NCBI GenBank assembly: GCA_013339895.1
Contig: JABACO010000024.1
Location: 2,800,746-2,864,745, forward strand
Length of the DNA stretch: 64,000 nucleotides
Origin: Ephydatia muelleri
Taxonomy: Eukaryota; Porifera; Demospongiae; Spongillida; Spongillidae
Reading direction: 5' to 3'
A program made the position numbers and the translations under genes. This document shows, piece by piece, positions 1-22,748 of the stretch (within the stretch, counting starts at the first letter, position 1; each line of letters starts with the position of its first letter). Below the pieces are notes generated by a model. That model was not told where the DNA came from and ran no database searches. It saw only the letters and a program-made list of their open reading frames with translations.

Positions 1-249
1 TTTATGTACCTAATTTTTTACAAATAATTGGTGCACGATCAAGCTTGAAATTGGTTGAGATCTGGAAACTGTACGCCATTCAGTAATATGCATTTTTATT
101 GTCTATTCAAAAATTTCTTTCCAGATTCTAGAATATCGTGTGCACTATTTTGTGGCAGTTCCCAATGTGTAATAAATAGGGATCGCGTACGTGAAGAGGG
201 ACCTATGCATGTTAATTTCAAATGTCGAATTTTTTGATATTCTAGAATG

Positions 250-400
250 TCCAGCTTCTTACGCACTTAGATTCGGAGTACTGTCATGAAGCTGTAAGAC
301 GCTGAATTTTTAATTAGCCATACATTTCAACGCAAGCGCTACATTTCTATTTCGCGTACTGGAAATTTTATCATGTCCCAAAGATCCCATATATAGAATT
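250..400 (+). repeat. Dispersed repeat, copy 1
   Basis: About 150 bp are homologous, in opposite orientation, to about 7620-7775. Shared blocks include CATTTCAACGCAAGCG and GTACTGGAAATTTTA-like runs. A related block in direct orientation occurs near 1785-1890. No coding potential is apparent. Probably part of the same mobile family as the inverted repeat that follows. Confidence 0.6.
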
Positions 401-654
401 AATGAAGAGATAAATGTACAGTTGTACAGACATACCTAACACTAACTAACTACAAAACATAGCCTTTAGAATATAGCTCTAACAAATGTGAGTTCCATAT
501 ACATGTACATGTGAGTTGGAAACAGCAAAACATTTAGAACTGGCTGTGCGAATTCGAGCTAATAAGGTAGCATGGCTCTTCTGCATAATTATAGATTATA
601 GTTATGAACTACAACTTCATTAATGACACAAATCCGAAGGCCAAACAGATATAT

Positions 655-1790
655 TTATATGGAACAGTTCACTACAAAATGTCGTGATCAAAATGTTATA
701 AAAATCCTTTGCGTTTACATCGTTATAACTTCCGAACGGTAAACGCCATCAACGTCCTATTTTCTTCACTTCATACTACACCATTTCTCTACGGTGTAAT
801 ACTTTTGGGGGTCTTTCACTTGCCCTGTGTTAGTATTGCAACATCCAATACCCCAATGATTCCGTCACAACTTTCGGCAGGAGTAATCAAATCGCTTCGA
901 ATTCGGTTTGTATAGGTAGAGGGGTCCTATACCTATTGATTTGTTCTGTTCGTTAATTTGACTATATCCGTTACGGAGATACAGGTGTGCAAAGTTAATG
1001 CACATTTCTCGCTCGATTTGCGCAGGCAACCCTAGTTCATTCTCCCATTCCGCATGAATATTAATCACTTCTTTGTTCCGCCCATTCTCTGTCTGACAGA
1101 GCAAGCAAATGTGGGAAAGCTTTATAATACACTACTAGGTACCAAACGGTGATGCGAGTGAGTAGGAAAAAATTCTTACGCGCATCGTGGCAGGCGACAA
1201 CAACCAACTGGTGTTAGCTGACAACCATTCACTTGGATTCCGTACGATCGTCGATAACTCATCTTCTATGACCCGTATAGACTCAGAAAAAACAATTTTA
1301 AAAACAAAACAGACACTGAGTTGCGAACGGCTATAGCTTAGTTTAAGGCGGAGAATGGGCGGAACAAGGATAGGATTAATATTCATGTGGAAAGGGAGAA
1401 TGGTAGAAGGGTTGCCTGGGCAAATCGAGCGTGAGATTTGCACACCTGTATCTCCGTAACGGATAGAGTCAAAATTAAAGAACAGAAGGTATTGGACCCC
1501 TCTCCATACAAACCGCGAGATTTGATTACTCCTGCCGAAAGTTATGATGGGTGCATACCCTGTGGGGTATTGGACGTTGCAATACTGGCACGGAGCAAGC
1601 GCAAGACCCCCAAACGTTCTTAACCGTAGAGAAATGGTGTAGTATGAAGTGTAGAAATAGGATTCTGATAGCGCTTACCGCCGTTCGGAAGTCAGTTATA
1701 ACGATGTAAACGCAAAGGATTTTTATAACATGTTATAATATTTGGATCACGACATTTTGTCGTGAACTGTTCCATATATGCTCTGAATGT
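655..1790. repeat. Long imperfect inverted repeat (foldback element)
   Basis: The plus strand of about 655-1093 matches the reverse complement of about 1345-1790. Shared blocks include CGTTTACATCGTTATAACTT, ACACCATTTCTCTACGGT, TTTCGGCAGGAGTAATCAAA and CGTTACGGAGATACAGGTG. The roughly 250-bp loop (1094-1344) is not palindromic. Open frames inside are short and shift between arms, so I do not call genes. A further diverged copy of one arm lies at about 35860-36010, so this is a dispersed family rather than a local inversion only. Confidence 0.75.
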
Positions 1791-1917
1791 TGAATTAGCC
1801 ATATAATTCAACGCTAGCTAGTGTTACATTCTATTGCGCATATTGAAAATTGTATAATGTATGCCCATTTCGCCTAACCGATCCCAAATGCATGATTTGA
1901 GCTCTACTACCTTGTAG

Positions 1918-2104
1918 TGTAGTGTTGGAACTACCTCAAAGGAGTATTGTATCCAACAACATATGTTCAGGCGTTGTATTCAGTGTTCTTACTTTGACTG
2001 TTCAACAGCACAAGTTATTGGTTGTGCATGCTGTGACATTTGTTCAAAGAACTGTGAGTGCACTGATTGTAAATGTAAAAGCTTTCCAGTCAAACTATCT
2101 TAAT
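1918..2104 (+). pseudogene. RecQ-type helicase zinc-binding terminal exon (fragment)
   Basis: After an acceptor-like CTTGTAG the frame is open for about 61 residues and then stops at TAA. It is very cysteine rich, with the order YCIQQHMFRRCIQCSYFDC, then CACCDICSKNCECTDCKC. RecQ helicases end their core with a zinc-binding element of form C...CRR...YF...C..C, and CRRxxxxxYFxC followed by CCDIC fits it. No ATPase motifs are visible in the window, so this is at most one orphan exon. A metallothionein-like or other Cys-rich small protein is the alternative. Confidence 0.5.
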
Positions 2105-2189
2105 ATAATTCATGTGACTGCCATAAAAGTGATTATGTAGTTTTGGAAAATATGATCTTCATTATAGGACATGCAAATGAATAATCTCT

Positions 2190-2264
2190 ATGCCATGTGA
2201 TGCCAAGTGATGCCATGTGATGCCATGTGATGCCATGTGATGCCATGTGATGCCATGTGATGCC
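2190..2264. repeat. Decamer tandem repeat
   Basis: About seven head-to-tail copies of ATGCCATGTG, the first with a G/A variant. It lies just past the last visible SRCR exon, in what should be its following intron. Open frames through it are low-complexity artefacts. Confidence 0.9.
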
Positions 2265-2319
2265 AATAGATACAGTACACACCACTAATGATGTACGGCC
2301 AATCACGCGTGTCACCTAC

Positions 2320-13313
<10,994 letters not shown>

Positions 13314-13980
13314 TTAATTTATGTCATGAAACTTCAAATTAGTCCAATATAGAGTGCAAGTGTTGGTAAATGTGTTGGTTGAGTGGTGTTAAGTAAACAT
13401 GAAGTTCTCGTCACTGTAGTGCAAATACCAATTTGATTTACCTCGCATGTACGCTACATTTGCCAAATACAGTAGATTCCTATGAATAGTAACTCTGATA
13501 AGATAATGATAGTTGTTGAGGTTTTAGCTGTACAAGCGTATTGGATTATCAAACACATTTCCAGCTCAGTGCTGATTGTCAACAGCAGTGCAAGGACTTA
13601 CATATCAGCACCGGATGTATTTATATCATCGGTACGTGAAAATGGCACTCAATCAGCACAGTGCAAAAAGTTTGTTATACGACACTGTATATTATAGCGA
13701 TATATTTGAATATACGCAGCAATATAAGCTGTCTGCGTATTGAACATTATAACCAGATGCTTATATTGCAATATAGTCAGTCACGTGTGGTTTGTGGTAT
13801 CCTAGCAAACCTTTGAATTTCATTAATGTTACACTCTTTGGTGAACCGCGCACTATCGTATATTGGGTTTTGACCTACCGTAAACCAGTCCCCTCCTCCC
13901 CCCCTCCCTTTACATCTGCTTGGTTATAAAACTTTTCTTCGCACATATAAGTGGTACAACACCAAACACAAAATTCAAAC

Positions 13981-14573
13981 ACCATAGTGCTTGACCAGCG
14001 GTTCCCACTAACTTAGTGTGACCTGATAAAGACGAGAATATAATAACTTTTGGCGCCAATTGAAATAGCCATACTTACCTCTAGTGATGGTCTTGTTGGT
14101 GCCGTCGTTGTTTTAGTTCTCGACCCAACCAAATGCGCACAAGAAGAAAAATACATTTTAGTGCCTCCCAGCATACTTACCAGTTCGAATCGAAACGCTG
14201 CAGAAAAGCAAAATGAAGGTAGCAAAGCCATTGCGTAACTTACCTCAGCAGAATCGACCGCTTGTGATAGCCGAAAACCATAGTCCTTGAGACAGCGGTC
14301 CCCACGTACTACGTGACATAATAAAGACGGGAACATAATAACATTTGGCATCAATTGAAATGGTCATACTTATCCCTATAAACTGATGTTCTTGTTGGTG
14401 CCGTCGTGTTTTAGTTCTCGGCCTAACGAAATGCGAAGAAAAAAAAACATTTTAGTGCCATACTAACCAGCAGTTCGAATCGAAACGCTGCAGAAAAGCA
14501 AAATGCAGATATAGCAATGCCACTGCGTAACTTACCTCAGTAGAATCGGCCGTTTGTGATAACTGGAGACCAA
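13981..14573 (-). repeat. Tandem duplication of about 295 bp carrying splice-like sites
   Basis: 13981-14278 and 14279-14573 are two diverged copies. Shared blocks include CAGTTCGAATCGAAACGCTG and GTTGGTGCCGTCGT. On the minus strand each copy holds CTGAG/GTAAGT and a CTGCAG/CGTTTCGATTCGAACTG micro-exon-like block. In the copy at 13981 the other donors are GTAAGT; in the other copy one has decayed to GGATAAG. They may be duplicated tiny exons of the SRCR gene 5' region, but no frame joins them cleanly. Confidence 0.65.
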
Positions 14574-14614
14574 CACCAATAAAGTGCATTGCACACAAAT
14601 TGTGAGTCGCTTAC

Positions 14615-14771
14615 CGTATACTAGGCTTTCCTTCAGCAGGTTGATGGGGCTGATGTACTGCATCACAAACGCATCCCCAAAATAACACAACATGATAAGC
14701 AAAGACACGTACCCTTCCAGGCCACACTCACACAGGAACCCGCCAAAATTAGCCATCACGTGCAATGGCAT
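14615..14771 (-). CDS. Candidate upstream exon, phase compatible with SRCR gene
   Basis: An ATG at 14771 opens 52 codons, ending at a good donor (TACG/GTAAGC) in phase 1, the same phase as every SRCR exon downstream. The product contains a hydrophobic stretch, GYVSLLIMLCYFGDAFVMQY, that could serve in membrane targeting. It may be the first exon of the SRCR gene or unrelated. Transcript evidence would decide. The start choice is only the first in-frame ATG. Confidence 0.35.
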
Positions 14772-14892
14772 ACTCTAATTGGTGCACTTTTAAATTTGGA
14801 ACAAAAATTATAAATAGTAAATAACAACGATAACTGTGTATAAGAGCACTAACCTATTGTAAAATATGACAAGTAACATTATTTAGCAGATA

Positions 14893-15180
14893 CTGATGGA
14901 CGTCTGTGTGTATATGTATGTGTGGACATCTGTCTGTGTGTATGTGTCTATGCATATGCGCGTGTCTATGGATGCGTGTGTGTGGACATCTGTCTGTATG
15001 CGTGTGTGGACATCTGTCTGTGTGTACGTGCAACTGTGTGTCTGTCTGTGTGTTGTGTGTTTATGCGTGTGCGTGGACATCTGTGTGTATGTGCTAGTGT
15101 GTGTGTCCGTGTGCGTGTGGACATGTACGTGCAAGTGTGGACATTGTGCGAGTGTGTGCATGATGTAGGATGTAGTGTGT
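14893..15180. repeat. TG-rich microsatellite
   Basis: Degenerate (TG)n with a recurring GTGTGTGGACATCTGTCTGT word at about 30-60 bp spacing. Open frames in all phases are artefacts of composition. Confidence 0.9.
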
Positions 15181-16101
15181 GCGAAGTGGATTTATAAGTT
15201 ACATCGATCTGTATAGCTAGGCTCGAATTCCAACTTCGGCATTGAGCGTGTCAAGTTCGGTTTGTACTGACGGTCGCATGCAAGGTATAATTAAGTACTA
15301 AAGGCTAAGCGCCGGCTCCTTAGTAATTAGATGCTTATTAACGCTTATACGAGAAATGATAACTTGCACACAAATATACACACAAGAATATGTGAAACTT
15401 GAATTACACGGTGGTATGATATAAATATACTTACGGGGGCATATTTTTGTACACTTCATTGTGCCTATATAAACAGTGACGTATTTAACACTTGCGGATT
15501 CTTGAATATACGCCGTCTTATATTTCAAATATAGTATATTTTGCTTATTCTCAAATATACGCAAAAAATATACCGTATCGTATATCTAACTTTTTGCACT
15601 GTGCAGTCTATACTTGTACGGCATTCGCTATACAGTTATGTAACTGCACAACAAAAAAAAAAATAGTCAATTCAATTCTTCATTTCCAATAGATTTATAA
15701 CTTAAATTTACATTTTGTACCTGATTGTAGTGATCAATCAATTGAAAATCAAGAATTGATTCGACGCTGTACATGTGCTGGTAGACGAAGAGCATAATAA
15801 TTATATAATTACGGCTCTAAGCAAAGCGACGTAGCTCACTCTTTAAACTGTTTGTGTCGAGCAGAAAGAAAAATAAAAGTCCGACATGTGGGAAACTCTG
15901 GGCCAGGGGAACTGCCCCGCGGCAGCCCCATTTCGAGCTGGGGCAATAATTTAGCCAACAATGTTATTTGTGGGTTCTTTTTTTTTTTTTTTTTTTTTTT
16001 TTGGTTTTGTTTTTTTTGGCCGTATTCTATTGGAATACATAAATACATGAATGACTGCAAATCCAACAAATACACAAAACAGCTAAGTAATCAGTTCATT
16101 T
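15181..16101. other. No gene seen
   Basis: AT-rich sequence with repeated TATACG-type words near 15490-15580 and a long T-run at 15979-16010. Nothing else is recognised. Confidence 0.5.
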
Positions 16102-16726
16102 TCTTGTTGGGGAGTTTGTGGATAAGGAACGGCAAAGGATTGATCGAGCGTTAGTTCTAACCAATAATAAACTAAGGTGGCCATATAGCTCTGCCACTAT
16201 TTTGGCCTTGGGAGTGTTGCCACGGATAGCTAAACCGTTAACGAGTAAGAAGGCCTTCGACGCCTCTGGACCTCAGGCTCCATAGCTCTCAACTGCCAAT
16301 GGTATGCATCGCCAGCCCACTTAGGATCGTTTTCTGTGTGCTTCCTGTGTTCCGCTGACTTAGCTGAAAACCTGAAACACCCTGGTACATGCCCGCTTCT
16401 AACATATTAGGAGAATTAAGCGGGGATGTAACTGTAATGTCAAAGGCAGCAGAGGTGCCACAATCCCAATTGGTGACAAGGATGTCAGCTGGTCGTGTTC
16501 TGGCATTATCTTTTCCCCAACCACATCCAACTTCTAGGTGTGCTGATAAACCTGCTCGCTGAAAGGTGCTGTGAACCGCATTACGAAGAGTGTTGTGCCT
16601 AGTTGTTACATCACCCCCACTTTTGCATGTGACACAGTGGTAGCCAAGAGGGTCAAGTGCACAGTTGGGACATAGAGGACAAACCATTGGATGTCCATCT
16701 GAAATGAATGAGGGATTAACTCCCAA
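16102..16726 (-). pseudogene. C-terminal fragment of a retroelement-type protein
   Basis: The frame starts near 16726 with CPLCPNCALDPLGYHCVTCK, a paired-CxxC zinc motif, then RPADILVTNWDCGTSAAFDI and TVTSPLN. This block (CPxCP, ALDPLGxH, TCK-GGD, RHN-LR, RPADVLV, AFDxTVTSPLN) is typical of the C-terminus of reverse-transcriptase-like proteins in cnidarians and sponges. Further down it continues in other frames as AVESYGA, then LAIRGNTPKA and NARSIL, so at least two frameshifts separate the pieces. No reverse transcriptase domain is present here. The family is named from memory of its motif pattern. Confidence 0.6.
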
Positions 16727-16784
16727 CCATCATTTCACTGCTGTTTGCAGATATGAAAAACTTTATATTATTTTAAACCACTTG

Positions 16785-17838
16785 CGAGGGGGGGGCAAAA
16801 AAAAAAGTTATAGACACCATCCCAAAAATTCTTAAAATCAAGGTCCAGGTCAACCCCCCCCCCCCCCTCCGCCTACGAACACGCCCATTTTTAGACCACG
16901 CCCCTTAAAAATCATTACGCAATCGACAATTGACCGCACCTCTATTAATAATAAGAATGCAATCGCGCACAAACTTGCATAGATACACTATATACTACAC
17001 ATTGTCGCATTGCGCTTATAAATAGTTGTAGTTATTCCCATTCCTCTCGCATTAACTTGCTCCAAAACAAAGAGATCCGAGGCTCCATTAGCATGTCCGT
17101 CTTCAGAAGCAAGAATTCCTCTTCACTTCTATTTACAAGCATCATGCTCACCTTCTGCTTCCACTTCCACACCCACAATCTGTTCTGCAGATGTGGAAGA
17201 CGGACTCGAAATAGGCGTTACGGGTTGCACAGCAGCTGCTGTAGCATCACTTGCAGCTGGACTTGCAAACACGTGTCTTAACAACGAAGTTATTTTTGGC
17301 TGACTAGCGCTAGCTTTTACCTTAGCAGCAACCGCTTTACAACTCTTGGATTGTTGATGCTGTCGTAGATTGATTTCGTCTATCAGCGGTATTTGAAGCC
17401 GTACGTTGCAACGATCGCAAATAGTTATTCATGATGAAAGTGTGTGGTTTTGCAAATTAGCCTCAATCACGTGATAAGTACAGTTGGCCCTCAGTGGCCT
17501 TCACCGGCTAATTTCCGTACAAATAATAATATAGAATCGCGCTACTGGGCAGATAGTTGACTTAAACCATATCTTCGCACGCATAAAAAACTTATGGACA
17601 CTACGAACTGTATGATGTTGTCCGCTATGTTGCAAAAAAAAAAATTCATAAATGTTATGAATTTTTTCAAAAAATTAATTTAAGGCATAGACCCCCCCCC
17701 CCCCCCAAACTTTGACACCTCATAACTTTTTTCCTAGACCCCCCCCTGCAAAAAATAATTGCATATTTGTGATGCTCTCAATGAGCTCTTCAAAGTTGGG
17801 GGATGGTGTCTTCCACTTTGTTTTTTGCCCCCCCCTCG
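16785..17838 (-). mobile_element. hAT-like element with 8-bp target duplication
   Basis: The ends are inverted: CGAGGGGGGGGCAAAAAA at 16785 and its complement ending at 17838. The flanking 8 bp are identical (ACCACTTG at 16777-16784 and 17839-17846), the duplication length of hAT transposons. At 1.05 kb it is too short for a full transposase. It carries one BED-finger open segment. Confidence 0.8.
17105..17425 (-). pseudogene. BED-type zinc finger fragment of hAT transposase
   Basis: On the minus strand, TICDRCNVRLQIPLIDEINL runs into RQHQQSKSC, giving C-x2-C-x16-H-x5-C, a BED-finger layout. It is followed by SQPKITSLLRHVF and an acidic, Ser/Thr/Pro-rich tail. There is a stop just upstream and no catalytic or dimerisation region. 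BED fingers bind transposon ends in hAT proteins, which agrees with the 8-bp duplication of the host element. Confidence 0.65.
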
Positions 17839-18462
17839 ACCACTTGTAATTATTTAAAATGCATTAGACTTAAAATTAACATGTATATCGCGTCATGTGC
17901 TTAATCGCGGTAACACTGGCCAGAGATGATCATCTATATACTTAGTTGCGCATGAGCTGGGTAGCTGTATCATGCATATGGTTGTATGCTGAGTGTACTT
18001 TGCGATGTGTTGATAGCTGAGCATACTGAAATGAAACCTTGAACACGAATAACTTCTAATTGAATTGATATAATGCTTTAAAGGTCTGGAAGAATTCTTT
18101 GGTAACGGTGATTTTGATACAGAAAGGCGTCTACCGGCGTTAATCGGTTAAATTTAGCACAGTAAAAAAGCACTCACTCACGGCCTACTACGCTGACAAT
18201 ATCGTACATCATGCTATACGCGGAGGCACCTGTCGCATTTCATGCTGCGCGGACGCAAATTTGCATTTAATCGTTAAGCGGAATCAACTGCGATAAACTA
18301 ACTAGTGGGGTGCGATTCGCACAGCGCGCTATTCAATATAGCATGAAATGAATTGCAGGCTCTATTGAGGCACTAGTCGAGTTTGCACAGCCCACTATTG
18401 GATTTTCCTCGGCCCACTTGTTTACCTACATGTACAATGGTACATGTATGTCGCACTGTTTG

Positions 18463-19835
18463 ACCAGAGATAATATATAGAGGGATTGGAAACGAATCAC
18501 GTAAGCCATAGACTTTAGCAATTTTAGCGCGCCCTATCCTTGCACGCGTGAATCGCACCTACGTTGACCAAAGAAGGGGGCGGAATTGTAGGCTTGAATT
18601 GAAGTCTTGAATGTCACAAGGTAATGAAACATGCTTTCTCAAGTTTAAATAAAGTAGTCGATAGACGATCAACTAAAGATTCATTGAATACTTATAGAGT
18701 CGATTTTGCGCCATTTTTTAACCAAAGAATAAAAAACATTGGCCATTTTTTTTACTTTGGAGGGAGAATTCACCGATCTAGATAAACTGTTCACGTCATT
18801 ATTTGAGTATTTACTGCTCATAGTCTTGTATCTGCCCATCGCTATGTTGTTTGCGTATAGCATCTTCAGAAACCTCGCTATGATGTTTTGGGTACCCTTA
18901 CTATCTGGGGGAGCCACGGCTTTTTGTTACGATGGTGCATGGCTGGTTTTAATATATTTTTATGGTAGAGCTATGTTGGTTGTGTGCCCATCACATGTTT
19001 TTAAAGGTAAACCACGTCCCAATCGTTCTGTAAATTTCTTCAAAGGTGATGGGCGAAAGAAAAATGAAGCTTCGGCACATTAAGAACGCGTTGAAAAGAG
19101 GGAGGGGGGGGGGGGGGGGGGGGAGGGGGGTTTGGTTGTGGCAATTCCTCGCGCTCAAGTATATGTGCCTGTTACAGAAGGCCTAACCTTGTCCTTGCCT
19201 GTTCCCAGAGGTAATATCTGTAAAACCTTCTAAAGCTCCTGACCATGGTCATGATCAAGCTTCAGATCATACAGTAGTGAAATCACTCTGTCTCCTTCCC
19301 CTTGTCCCATTTCACTGGTGGCTTGCTACAATCATTGAACATGCTGAGTGAGAGAATATCAATGGATGGTCACACTCCCTCCATCCTGGGTGCCTATCAT
19401 ATATATCTGATGGATCAGTCCCACTGAGTCCTTTTCTATATCGAAGTTGATAGAGCAAAGGAATCATGCGACAGTAATTGCAATGTGTCTGGTAATCAAC
19501 AGTGACATGCCGTGGTCTGTTCACACTACACACAGGCAGTTTAGTATTCATAATTGTTTGTTGCTGAGTGAACTACCAATATTGCTCAACTCCATTGACA
19601 ATGGTTTTTTCTTATGCCAGTGCGTGGGTAGAAAGATGAAGGTAGTACAGCAAAAAACCACACAGAAATCTAAAGGCCTGAGAAAAACGATTTAGTCCAT
19701 ATTATGTGTCTGTTGTAAAAAAAATTCTAAGTGCTACACATGTATTCGTACCGCTTGTAAGGATTCGTTCGAGGATCGCGCGTTGATTAGTGTTGATTGG
19801 CCCCGTTTCCAATCCCTCTATATATTATCTCTGGT
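18463..19835. mobile_element. TIR element of 1.37 kb, superfamily unclear
   Basis: A 32-bp inverted repeat starts ACCAGAGATAATATATAGAG at 18463 and ends with its complement at 19835; both arms are nearly perfect. TTG is adjacent on both sides and could be a 3-bp duplication. Inside are a minus-strand frame at 18681-18917 (78 residues, basic, no known domain), a minus-strand frame at 19312-19551 with THCNYCRMIP, and a poly-G tract at 19104-19122. No transposase motif is recognised. Confidence 0.7.
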
Positions 19836-19868
19836 TTGACTATAAATTACGGGATCGGCGATATTTAA

Positions 19869-20428
19869 CTCTTTGAACGCCAAGGTTTCTAATCACACAA
19901 CAGTTACAAATTCAGATATTGCATGCCAAAATGTGCTGATCAGTCACAACACTATGTATGATGCATGCATATGCTTCCTGCACTTGTAATCATATAAGTG
20001 CATGTACAGTGTACATGCACAAACTTATAGTTTCTACTAAAGAACCCCATTATTCAGATGAGCCACTTCACTTCACTAATGCATCACTTCAATACTCCAA
20101 GAACTAGAATGCGTGGCCAGATCAGGTAGTATATCATGCATGTTCACTCCCCCCTTTTGCCAGTTCGTATCATAGGTTGTTGGAACAAAAGGTGCCAGCG
20201 GGTTATAATGGACACATGCACGAAATGTGCTTACACCCACCACACATATGTTCAAACATTTGTATGACTATGGGGTTACATGCATGTCAGTATTGCACTT
20301 GCATGCATATTCAAAGTGATTTTGATCAACACATTATAACACATAGCACTGCATGAATGGTGAGGCAGATAATTCTCATTTTGTAAGCATGAATGTACAA
20401 TGTATATATGAATTTAGCGTTCAAAGAG
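19869..20428. mobile_element. TTAA-flanked MITE, copy 1
   Basis: 560 bp bounded by CTCTTTGAACGC and GCGTTCAAAGAG, flanked on both sides by TTAA. A TTAA duplication points to the piggyBac or Kolobok groups. No coding region. Confidence 0.8.
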
Positions 20429-20432
20429 TTAA

Positions 20433-21515
20433 TGTGACGAAGCGCGTAGTATATGGCGCCGAATGCACATGCACCGAATGGGTTTAGGAGTTATGCGGGT
20501 TGGAATTGAACCTAACATTCGCTGCCCAAGATTTAAAAAGCTAGAGGGAAGGAGACGGGTATGAGGAGAAATGTTGACCCTATAATAAAGCTTGCTTGTT
20601 CCCTTCAACCTCTAGTTACATGCACTATTTGCATATCCTGCCGTGATAGGGTTTCATGCTTGATTGTCCACGCGTGTGTCATTATATCCTACCCGTGTTA
20701 TTTCGTGCTATAGCAACAATTAACGATTAGTTTTACGCGCTTTGAGTATTTTTATTCAACATGGCTACTATCACGACAATTGATGGCACAATACACGGAA
20801 GTGAGGAGAGAGGGTGGAGTGGGGGACGGGGGAGGGGGGAGAGGCTGTGAATATCTGCGAGCTAGTCAACAGAGCCTTCCATAGCTTTGCCATGCAGCGT
20901 GCCCGTAATTAGCCCACGCAAAGAATGCATGCATGGAGGTGAAGCATTGCTGGCAAAATACTGAAATTAATAGGTCGCAAAATTAATTGTCCATAGTCGC
21001 GCGCCAACTTACCTAATACATTAGCCTGAATAGGGAACAGACAGAACAGATACAACCAACTCTTTAGCGCGGCGCCCATCTATTCTTCAGCTGCGCAGGT
21101 AACCTCAAAGAACAGGGCGTTGAACTATGTGAAAAATTGTTTTCTCAAATTCCAATTCGTCCTTTTAAGGTCCCAGCCGGCGATAAGAATTACTGAACAC
21201 AAAACCAATTCAGCTCACGTGACACTCCTGTTTGGGCGTATGGAAATAGTCTCTGAGTTTCCGGTCACACTTACATGTGCACGTACATGTACCTGTACAA
21301 GCATATATATCAAACATAATTAAAACTCGTCTGGTGACCCGACTAATATGCTTGTAGCACTGATCACCAAGGCCTCCAAACTCAATTTGCAATACACTCG
21401 GCATTTTAATGGGACCATCGTGCTATTTCAGAGCTATATGACCAGGCAAAGGATCCACTTGAACGGTCTACAGTGCTGAGGCATGTGTGCATGTGGGTGT
21501 GTTTGTATGTGTGTA

Positions 21516-21562
<47 letters not shown>

Positions 21563-22290
21563 GTGTGTTGTGAGTGTGGGGTGTGTGTTTGTGTGGTGTG
21601 CTTGTGGTGTGTGGTGTGTGTGGTTGTGTGTGTGTGTGTGTGTGCATGTGTGTGCATGTGTGTGTGTGTGTGCATTATTACTATTACAGCTATTACTGAC
21701 ATACTGCGAACAAATCGTTAGCTTCAGTATTTGGAACGTACGATGGCTGAAATACGTCCTTGATTTCAAGCTGCACAGGTTGTGCTAACATTATTTGTCT
21801 AGAGCTAAGCTTAACGCATTTATTATAGTGGTTTTTAAGTCGGCCATTTTAATGAGTTAATGATTTCCATTCTCTTTTTAATTGAAGGAGACGATTGGAA
21901 TTTTACAAATACCACGGTAGCCTAGGTATGATGAAGTGACTTCACCCGCTTCTTAGTGGTATATCTCACTTGGTGTGATCATCCCCTACAGACGGCCCCA
22001 ATACATTTATAATGAGCAGTGCTTCTCTCACTATAACTCAATCAACAGCCACTTGGCGGGATTGATACACTATGCCGCTCTCTCAAACCTGGTCATCTTA
22101 GAGTATATATAATCGCGTTTTCGATGCCACTACACTTTGCGCAGAGGATGGCTTTTCTAGGTGTTGGTGCCCTCATGTTTGGCAGTACCAGAGATGTGAT
22201 CCATGATCAGAGGTCATTGTGCAGATACTTTGAATTCAAGTGCGTATATGCATGCATGCACATATAACTGGTATACACCAGTCATACATG
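20433..22290. other. No gene seen; TG microsatellite at 21495-21675
   Basis: A G-rich run lies at 20810-20850 and an imperfect (TG)n array at 21495-21675. Remaining sequence shows only short frames without domains. Confidence 0.5.
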
Positions 22291-22748
22291 ATTTAGATAT
22301 TGCGTGAGCACAGCTCTATGATGCTTGCTGCACTTGTAACCTTATAAGTACAGGTGCAAAGTAATTATGTTTCTGGCTAAAGAACACCATTATTCAGTTC
22401 ACCTCACTAATTCATCACTTAAATACACCAAGAGCATGAATGAGTATACATGTAGCTCAGATCCGTGTAGCATATCAGGACTCTTCATTCTCCCCTTTTG
22501 CCAGTTTGTATTATGGATTTTTGCAACAAAAGGTGGCAGCGGGTTGTAATAGACGCACATAATGGGATTACAATGGGACCACATATGTTCAAAAATTTGT
22601 ATGACTATGGGGTTACATGTATGTTAGTACGGTATTCAAAGTAATTTTGATCAACACAATATAACACACAGCAGTCTGCATGAATGGTGAGGCAGATAAT
22701 TCTCGCTTTTTAAGTACGTGTGTATATTTGCATTTGGCGTTCAAAGAG
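22291..22748. mobile_element. TTAA MITE, copy 2 (left end lost)
   Basis: Direct homology to 19960-20428 over about 450 bp (for example CATATGTTCAAA, TATGACTATGGGGTTACATG and ATGAATGGTGAGGCAGATAA), ending GCGTTCAAAGAG followed by TTAC. The left terminal repeat is missing or eroded. Confidence 0.75.

Noticed and set aside
14160..14500. tRNA-like GTTCGAATC words at about 14178 and 14473
   Set aside because: No A-box or cloverleaf fits around them; they belong to the 295-bp tandem duplication.
18739..19083. A 114-residue plus frame with hydrophobic stretches inside the 18463-19835 element
   Set aside because: The hydrophobic runs are the antisense of a Lys/Asn/Ser-rich minus frame, and no splice or start context supports it.
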